From NCBI GenBank assembly GCA_021769545.1, contig JAETSS010000106.1, positions 1 to 5,426 on the forward strand: DNA of 5,426 nt. The letters are read 5' to 3'. This DNA comes from Eubacterium sp. GTDB taxonomy: Bacteria; Bacillota_A; Clostridia; Peptostreptococcales; Anaerovoracaceae. Below are positions 1 through 3,733 of the stretch, piece by piece. A program made the translations under genes and the position numbers. Under the pieces are notes generated by a model. The model was not told the origin of the DNA. It saw nothing but the letters and a program-made list of their open reading frames with translations, and made no database searches. The number at the start of each line of letters is the position of its first letter. Within the stretch, counting starts at the first letter, position 1.

Positions 1-49
1 TATACTGTATTTTTTATTATAATTGTTGGCCCACTTTATCATAGTCAAT

Positions 50-73
50 GTTTGGCGGTTCGTCAAACTTTTT
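50..73 (+). terminator. Probable intrinsic terminator of an upstream gene
   Basis: GTTTGGCG (50-57) pairs with CGTCAAAC (61-68) across a three-base loop, giving an 8-bp stem with one G-T wobble, and is followed at once by TTTTT (69-73). This is the form of a rho-independent terminator for a plus-strand gene that would end before the window. No coding end is visible in the first 50 bases, so the gene it would serve is unknown. The T-run runs into a TATAAT (75-80) that belongs to the following repeat. Confidence 0.45.
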
Positions 74-86
74 GTATAATGTAATT

Positions 87-171
87 TCAAGAAAAGTACC
101 TTGCACAGCGTCTCCCCGAAGCGGGCGGCGAGTGCAAAGTCATCTTTGATTCCGTCTTGCACACTTTTTTT
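87..171 (+). ncRNA. Candidate small structured RNA, copy 1
   Basis: This is a hypothesis from architecture alone. TTGGCG (52-57) and TATAAT (75-80), 17 bases apart, could be a promoter, putting a transcript start near 87. The predicted RNA holds an inner stem around 109-130 with a CCGAAG-containing loop, closed by TTGCAC (101-106) with GTGCAA (132-137), and ends in the competing hairpin GTGCAA (132-137) with TTGCAC (157-162) plus T7. No known RNA family is recognised. It could equally be a terminator relic without its own promoter. Confidence 0.25.
132..171 (+). terminator. Terminator-like hairpin, repeat copy 1
   Basis: GTGCAA (132-137) pairs with TTGCAC (157-162); an inner ATC-TTT-GAT gives three more pairs, with unpaired bases between the two helices. 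The T-run 165-171 follows two bases after the stem. It is weaker than its counterpart in copy 2. GTGCAA can pair instead with TTGCAC at 101-106, so the terminator and an upstream hairpin are mutually exclusive. Confidence 0.35.
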
Positions 172-182
172 ATAATGCAGTT

Positions 183-269
183 TCAAAAAAAGCACATTGC
201 GAAGCGTCGCCCCGAAGTTGGCGACATATGTGCAAAGGAATCTTTGATTCCGTCTTGCACACTTTTTTT
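183..269 (+). ncRNA. Candidate small structured RNA, copy 2
   Basis: This is the second copy of the arrangement described for 87-171, again a hypothesis. A TATAAT lies at 171-176, but the best upstream partner (TTGATT, 146-151) is 19 bases away, so the promoter is weak. The RNA would contain the perfect stem GTCGCC (206-211) with GGCGAC (220-225), an outer helix GCACAT (192-197) with ATGTGC (228-233), and the terminal hairpin 230-260 followed by T7. The inner stem is kept in both copies despite substitutions (T-A here, T-G in copy 1), which favours an RNA-level role. No named family is recognised. Confidence 0.25.
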
Positions 270-277
270 ATTTTTTT
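230..277 (+). terminator. Strong intrinsic terminator just upstream of the cadC promoter
   Basis: GTGCAA (230-235) pairs with TTGCAC (255-260), and inside it GGAATC (237-242) pairs with GATTCC (246-251) over a TTT loop, giving 12 pairs broken by a small internal loop. ACTTTTTTTATTTTTTTC follows (261-278). This is the best terminator in the window for plus-strand transcription. It would insulate the metal-responsive promoter at 289-318 from read-through. Confidence 0.6.
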
Positions 278-288
278 CATTTTTACTA

Positions 289-318
289 TTGACAGTTGCG
301 TGTACGTTCAACTATAAT
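289..318 (+). promoter_or_regulatory. Sigma-A type promoter of the cadC-cadA operon
   Basis: A perfect -35 box TTGACA (289-294) and a perfect -10 box TATAAT (313-318) are separated by 18 bases. Transcription would start near 325, leaving a leader of about 65 bases before the ATG at 391. Both boxes lie within or against the palindrome at 292-353, so a bound repressor would exclude RNA polymerase. Confidence 0.85.
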
Positions 319-353
319 AAAGCCATAATTCAGTTGAATATACACGCAACTGT
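292..353. promoter_or_regulatory. Nested palindromic operator, probable CadC binding region
   Basis: ACAGTTGCGTGTA (292-304) is the exact inverse of TACACGCAACTGT (341-353). On the same axis TTCAACT (307-313) is the inverse of AGTTGAA (332-338). Smaller palindromes sit in the right half: ATTCA-GT-TGAAT (328-339), and CGCAAC-T-GTTGCG (345-357). ArsR/SmtB repressors typically bind imperfect inverted repeats with TTCA/TGAA cores overlapping the promoter, so ATTCA-GT-TGAAT and the TTCAACT arm are the likeliest contact sites. That the encoded regulator binds here is inference from position and symmetry. Confidence 0.7.
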
Positions 354-374
354 TGCGAATGAAGCTTTTAAAAC

Positions 375-380
375 GGGAGG
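375..380 (+). promoter_or_regulatory. Ribosome binding site of cadC
   Basis: GGGAGG lies 10 bases before the ATG at 391. It decides the start: the same frame is open back to 157, but that stretch covers the terminator, promoter and operator and cannot be coding from the promoter at 289-318. Confidence 0.85.
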
Positions 381-390
381 CGATATAAAT

Positions 391-747
391 ATGGGAAAAA
401 ATGAAGTTACATGCGACTGCGCTGCAATACATGAAGACGTTCTTGAGCACGTACGGAACGAGATCGTTCCATCGGAAAGCCTAAACTATATGTGTAAGCT
501 TTTTAAGGTATTCGGCGACAGCACCCGCATCAAAATAATGGCTGCTCTCAACTGTCACGAGATGTGCGTATGCGATCTGGCCGTGTTGCTGGATATGACA
601 AAGTCAGCTATCTCTCACCAGTTGAAGGTCCTCAGGGACAACAATTTAGTTAAATTTCAAAAGAAAGGAAAGCACGCCTACTATTCTCTGGCAGACGATC
701 ATGTGAAGGAGATATTGGACGTTGCGCTGGAACATATCAATGAGTAA
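391..747 (+). CDS. cadC: ArsR/SmtB-family metal-sensing repressor, CadC type
   Basis: A cytosolic winged-helix transcriptional repressor of 118 residues, the usual length for CadC/SmtB proteins. It should repress this operon and release DNA on binding Cd, Pb or Zn. The DNA-binding core is FGDSTRIKIMAAL (41-53) and the recognition helix region around TKSAISHQLKVLR (70-82), followed by the beta wing (about 86-100). Two metal sites are readable. The alpha-3N thiolate site is Cys8 and Cys10 in the N-terminal tail with Cys59 and Cys61 in EMCVCDL, matching the CadC pattern. The alpha-5 site is Asp102, His104, His115 and Glu118, with exactly the D-x-H and H-x2-E spacing of SmtB. The start at 391 is set by GGGAGG at 375-380. 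The stop overlaps the cadA start by 8 bases (ATGAGTAA), so the genes are cotranscribed and probably translationally coupled. Metal preference is inferred from ligands and neighbour. Confidence 0.93.
   Translation: MGKNEVTCDCAAIHEDVLEHVRNEIVPSESLNYMCKLFKVFGDSTRIKIMAALNCHEMCVCDLAVLLDMTKSAISHQLKVLRDNNLVKFQKKGKHAYYSLADDHVKEILDVALEHINE
706..711 (+). promoter_or_regulatory. Shine-Dalgarno inside cadC that bears on the cadA start
   Basis: AAGGAG lies 10 bases before an in-frame TTG at 722 but 28 bases before the ATG at 740. The ATG has only a weak GG/TGGA near 728-731. Ribosomes could therefore start at TTG 722, adding six residues (MRWNIS), or reach ATG 740 by coupling from the cadC stop. The AAGGAG also encodes part of the conserved alpha-5 helix of CadC (VKE), so its presence may be coincidental. 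Confidence 0.45.
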
Positions 748-3136
748 AGGATTAGATAGACGACAATTCGATGAGCATGATAAACATGAGCATCATGACG
801 GACACTGCGATCACGACCACGAACACCATCATCACGACGATGACTGCGGCTGCGGTTGTGAGCACGAGCATGGACACCATGGCAATCACGACCACGGCGG
901 ACACCATCATGAGCATCATGAAGATCACGACCACGAACACCATCATCACGACGATGACTGCGACTGCGGTTGTGATCACGAGCATCACGAAGATCACAAC
1001 CACGGCTTCGACAACATCGCAGGCTCCAACCAGATAACATACATCGTTCAAAACCTTGGCTGCGCCAACTGCGCTGCAAAGATGGAACGCAAAATACAGA
1101 GCCTTCCTCAGGTACAGGCCGCATCCCTGACCTTTGCAACAAAACAGCTCAGGGTCGCCGCCGACGATCCCCGCGCCTTAAAGCCGCAGCTCGAAAAAAT
1201 CTGCCAAGCCATCGAGGATCAGGTATACCTCGAAGAAAAAAGCCAGCTAAAAGCACCTGCGAAGCATGAACAAAAAGGGGTTTTCAAACAAAATATAAAA
1301 GATATACTGTCCATAATCATCGGGGCTGTATTATTCGCCGCAGGAATGGTGATACACCACGCAGAGCTGTTGCCTGTTCAGGCAGTATTCGGCATATTCA
1401 TCGTCGCATACATCGTGCTGGGCTGGAAGGTTCTCTGGACATCCGCCAAAAACATCTCAAAAGGTCAGATCTTTGATGAGAATTTCCTGATGGCGGTAGC
1501 TACTATAGCGGCCTTTTGCATCGGCGAATTTGCCGAAGGTGTAGGAGTGATGCTGTTCTACAGCGTAGGCGAGCTTTTCGAGCATATAGCCGTTGAAAAG
1601 AGCCGCGCTCAGATCATGGATGCAGTGGATATGCGTCCTGAAACGGTAAATCTCGTCCACGACGACCACTCCCACGTAGTGCCTGCCGAAAAAGCCAACA
1701 TCGGCGATATCCTGCTTGTTCGTCCGGGAGACAGGATCCCTCTTGACGGGATCATCACCGAAGGTGAAAGCCGCATCGACACATCCCCTGTTACAGGCGA
1801 ACCTGTTCCCGTTTCCGCTCACCCGGGAACGGAAGTTATATCAGGCTGTGTCAATGAACAGGGTCTGATAAAGATCAGAGTGACGAAGCCTCTTTCGGAA
1901 TCCATGGTTACACGCATACTGGACTCCGTCGAAAACGCAGCGGCCGGAAAGCCTCAGATCGACAAGTTCATTACGAAATTCGCCAAGATATACACACCGA
2001 TAGTCGTTTTACTGGCTCTGCTGGTAGCCATCATCCCATCGATAGTTTCCGGCAACTGGGGTTTTTGGATAGAAACGGCCATCACCTTCCTGGTAATAAG
2101 CTGCCCTTGCGCTCTGGTGATAAGCGTACCTCTTGCCTTCTTCTCAGGCATCGGCGCAGGCTCAAAGCTGGGCATACTGTTCAAGGGCGGACTTTCCATA
2201 GAGGCCCTGAAAAAGGTAAAAGCTGTAGTCATGGATAAGACAGGAACCATCACAAAAGGAAACTTCGTCGTACAGGAGATCATCACGGCAGACGGCATCA
2301 GCGAAAACGACGTCCTTGCCATTGCCGCCGCGTGTGAAGCCGCCTCCACGCATCCTATCGCCAAAAGCATCATGGACGAGGCAGCTAAACGTAGCATCAG
2401 TATCGACCATGCAGATAAAATAGAGGAACTTTCCGGACTCGGCGTAAAAGCCTCACTTACCGGCTGGACCGTCCTTTGCGGAAATAAAAAGCTTCTGGAA
2501 AAATACGGCGTTTCCGTAAGCGAGCAGGCTGTATCCGGTACAGGCACGCATGTACTGCTGGCCCTTGACGGCAAATTCATCGGAAGCATAACCATATCCG
2601 ATACCCTCAAGGACAATGCAATAGGCGCCATTTCATCCATCAAAGCCAAAGGACTGCTTCCTGTCATGCTGACGGGAGACAATGCAGCAAGCGCAAAGGC
2701 TGTCGCCGGTCTTGCAGGTATCGACAGAGTCTACGCACAACTCATGCCGGAAGATAAGCTGACAATATTAAAAGAGCTTCGCGAGGAAACCGGCTCGGTA
2801 ATGTTCGTAGGCGACGGTATAAACGATGCTCCCGTACTGGCAGGCGCAGATGTAGGCGCCGCAATGGGAAGCGGAGCAGATGCCGCCATCGAAGCCGCTG
2901 ACGTGGTATTCATGAATTCCTCACTTGAGGCTATCCCTCAGTCCATAAATATCGCGAAGTCTACTGGTACCATATCCTATCAGAACATAGTATTCGCACT
3001 GGCTGTAAAGATGGTCGTTCTGGTTATGGGTCTTCTGGGATTTGCAAATATCTGGGCTGCCATTTTCGCAGACACAGGCGTGGCTATGCTCTGCATACTC
3101 AATTCGCTCAGGATACTTCTTAAGAAATTCAAATAA
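740..3136 (+). CDS. cadA: P1B-2 type Zn/Cd/Pb-exporting P-type ATPase, CadA/ZntA
   Basis: An inner-membrane pump that uses ATP to export divalent soft metals (Zn, Cd, Pb); 798 residues from ATG 740. In order: a His/Asp/Cys-rich tail (13-88; 33 His, 7 Cys); one HMA domain (about 99-168) with the GCANC metal site, Cys108 and Cys111; membrane helices about 189-207, 213-233 and two more to 283, with Glu278 in the SVGE segment; the actuator domain with TGE at 352-354; the membrane CPC motif Cys455-Pro-Cys457; the phosphorylation site DKTGT at Asp499; the nucleotide-domain HP at 538-539; GDGIND at 691-696; and last helices with Lys757 and Asp778. The CPC motif with this Lys and Asp, 21 residues apart as in E. 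coli ZntA, marks the P1B-2 subgroup rather than copper pumps. All catalytic motifs are intact. It overlaps cadC by 8 bases. An alternative start is TTG 722. The tail is longer than usual for the family. Confidence 0.95.
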   Translation: MSKGLDRRQFDEHDKHEHHDGHCDHDHEHHHHDDDCGCGCEHEHGHHGNHDHGGHHHEHHEDHDHEHHHHDDDCDCGCDHEHHEDHNHGFDNIAGSNQITYIVQNLGCANCAAKMERKIQSLPQVQAASLTFATKQLRVAADDPRALKPQLEKICQAIEDQVYLEEKSQLKAPAKHEQKGVFKQNIKDILSIIIGAVLFAAGMVIHHAELLPVQAVFGIFIVAYIVLGWKVLWTSAKNISKGQIFDENFLMAVATIAAFCIGEFAEGVGVMLFYSVGELFEHIAVEKSRAQIMDAVDMRPETVNLVHDDHSHVVPAEKANIGDILLVRPGDRIPLDGIITEGESRIDTSPVTGEPVPVSAHPGTEVISGCVNEQGLIKIRVTKPLSESMVTRILDSVENAAAGKPQIDKFITKFAKIYTPIVVLLALLVAIIPSIVSGNWGFWIETAITFLVISCPCALVISVPLAFFSGIGAGSKLGILFKGGLSIEALKKVKAVVMDKTGTITKGNFVVQEIITADGISENDVLAIAAACEAASTHPIAKSIMDEAAKRSISIDHADKIEELSGLGVKASLTGWTVLCGNKKLLEKYGVSVSEQAVSGTGTHVLLALDGKFIGSITISDTLKDNAIGAISSIKAKGLLPVMLTGDNAASAKAVAGLAGIDRVYAQLMPEDKLTILKELREETGSVMFVGDGINDAPVLAGADVGAAMGSGADAAIEAADVVFMNSSLEAIPQSINIAKSTGTISYQNIVFALAVKMVVLVMGLLGFANIWAAIFADTGVAMLCILNSLRILLKKFK
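809..985 (+). repeat. Internal duplication encoding the His/Cys-rich tail of CadA
   Basis: Positions 809-871 and 923-985 are 63-base copies with two mismatches (849/963 and 862/976), offset by 114 bases, which is 38 codons and keeps the frame. Each encodes DHDHEHHHHDDDC followed by xCGC, that is, a His cluster, three Asp and three alternating Cys (36/38/40 and 74/76/78). Similarity extends upstream (HEHH before each copy) with a 9-base length difference. This is a recent in-frame duplication that doubled a putative metal-binding module. Confidence 0.85.
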
Positions 3137-3146
3137 GAAAATGTGT

Positions 3147-3194
3147 TTTCAGCGGCTATGCCATATTGATGTATATGCCGCTGAAATTGTTTTT
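3147..3194 (+). terminator. Possible cadA terminator, first hairpin of the array
   Basis: TTTCAGCGGC (3147-3156) is the exact inverse of GCCGCTGAAA (3177-3186), ten bases after the cadA stop, and TTGTTTTT follows (3187-3194). The loop is 20 bases, with a possible TAT/ATA extension of the stem. The T-rich tail makes termination plausible, but the hairpin is also unit 1 of the repeat array, so its position after cadA may be incidental. Confidence 0.4.
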
Positions 3195-3500
3195 GATCTT
3201 TCAGCGATGATTACCGGATTAGGGGACTGCCGCTGAAATAACCCTAACCCCTTTCAGCGGCACTTGACAAATCTAAGCCACATCGCGGAAACAATCAGCT
3301 CTCTTTCAGCGATTATTGCCGGATTCAGCGTCTCTCGCGGAAAGCGTTCTTTCCATTTCAACGGTATATCATTTTCATCATGCCTACCGGTGAACCTCAT
3401 CATTTTACTTTCTCCGATAATCAATAAAGAGTCCTCTTGCCGGTGAAATTTCTTAAAACATTTCACCGGGAAACAGCCATACCCTATGCATGACGTTGAA

Positions 3501-3538
3501 GCAAAATCCTTACAACAAAAATAAGGCTGCATTTTTTT
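3501..3538 (+). terminator. Weak terminator-like hairpin where the array loses its period
   Basis: CCTTA (3508-3512) pairs with TAAGG (3522-3526), with GCA/TGC possible outside it, and ATTTTTTT follows (3531-3538). The stem is short. It occupies the 44-base interval between array units 7 and 8, where all other linkers are 12-14 bases, and looks like an insertion or a decayed unit. Confidence 0.25.
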
Positions 3539-3644
3539 CAAATATTTCATCGGCAAAATGTATTTCACCCGATTCACCGGTGAAGCAGCAAAATTCAAAT
3601 TCAACGGTAATATATTAATAACCGATATTACCGTTGAAGCGTTC

Positions 3645-3692
3645 AAAAAAATTTCAACGGCAATGCCGCGATAATCAGCACCACCGTTGAAA
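3645..3692 (-). terminator. Probable terminator of the amidohydrolase gene, last array unit
   Basis: Read on the minus strand, TTTCAACGGTGG (3692-3681) opens a hairpin closed by CCGTTGAAA (3660-3652), followed by seven T (3651-3645). The stem is 9 bp with a loop of about 23 bases. It lies 42 bases past the stop codon of the minus-strand gene. A-tracts flank both sides, so it could act in both directions. It is also unit 10 of the repeat array. Confidence 0.5.
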
Positions 3693-3733
3693 AAAACATA
3701 TTATGAGCATAGGAGCTATACTTTCCGCCCCGG

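Larger units (their letters stand above)
67..260. repeat. Diverged tandem repeat, two copies of about 97 bases
   Basis: Copy 1 is 67-162 (96 bases) and copy 2 is 163-260 (98 bases); a third start, ACTTTTTTT, follows at 261 and then breaks off. By eye the copies agree at roughly 80% of positions. Conserved blocks are ACTTTTT, TATAATG, TTTCAA, CCCCGAAG, TGCAAAG and a 3' block ATCTTTGATTCCGTCTTGCA. Differences are concentrated in the middle, where a stem-loop is kept in both. Each copy therefore runs from T-run and TATAATG to a hairpin and the T-run that starts the next copy. The region has no supported gene; the reading frame open from 157 is fortuitous. It could be a dispersed intergenic element, a pair of small RNA genes, or stacked terminators. 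Confidence 0.75.
3147..3692. repeat. Array of ten phased inverted-repeat units in the convergent gap
   Basis: The 597-base gap between the two convergent genes holds no supported gene and is mostly this array. Units start at 3147, 3199, 3252, 3304, 3356, 3409, 3461, 3545, 3599 and 3652. Each is 40-41 bases, opens with a variant of TTTCAnCGG(C/T) and ends with a variant of (A/G)CCGnTGAA(A/G). Starts are 52, 53, 52, 52, 53, 52, 84, 54 and 53 bases apart; linkers are mostly 12-14 bases. Interiors of 20-24 bases are largely unrelated, except that units 2 and 4 share 20 of 22 bases (3199-3220, 3304-3325). The best hairpins are unit 1 (10/10 bp), unit 9 (TTCAACGGTAATAT with ATATTACCGTTGAA) and unit 10. 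Adjacent units also pair across linkers, for example 3229-3238 with 3252-3261. It may be a protein-binding array, an RNA hairpin series or a dispersed palindromic element; its function is unknown. Confidence 0.75.

Noticed and set aside
1..49. A possible coding end or promoter in the first 49 bases
   Set aside because: AT-rich with a TATAAT at 17-22 but no -35 partner in the window and no conserved protein end; nothing can be supported.
157..390. Extension of the CadC frame 78 residues upstream to an ATG at 157
   Set aside because: It would run through the terminator, the promoter TTGACA/TATAAT and the operator, lacks a ribosome binding site, and makes a protein far longer than the family. 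The ATG at 391 has GGGAGG and gives the normal 118 residues.
699..1142. Minus-strand open frames of 99-147 residues opposite the cadA start
   Set aside because: They are shadows of the His-rich repeat (complement of CAC/CAT codons giving V, M and R-rich low-complexity protein) on the antisense strand of a clear gene.
1954..2682. Minus-strand open frame of 242 residues inside cadA
   Set aside because: It is antisense to the intact catalytic core of the ATPase, and its composition (Ser, Met, Pro rich) reflects the complementary codons; no domain is recognisable.
3239..3251. Telomere-like TAACCC repeat
   Set aside because: Only two copies inside a bacterial hairpin loop; chance or part of local pairing, not a telomere.
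3179..3343. CRISPR array with ~28-base palindromic repeats and ~24-base spacers
   Set aside because: Taking half-site, linker, half-site as the repeat gives the right geometry, but the 12-base centres all differ and arms drift, so there is no conserved repeat; there are no cas genes either.
3264..3446. Plus-strand open frame of 60 residues in the convergent gap
   Set aside because: It starts at TTG without a ribosome binding site and overlaps the repeat array; no recognisable protein.
3254..3646. Minus-strand open frame of 130 residues in the convergent gap
   Set aside because: It begins at TTG with no Shine-Dalgarno, spans eight or nine array units, and shows no domain. The periodic inverted repeats (period not divisible by 3 consistently) explain the sequence better than coding.
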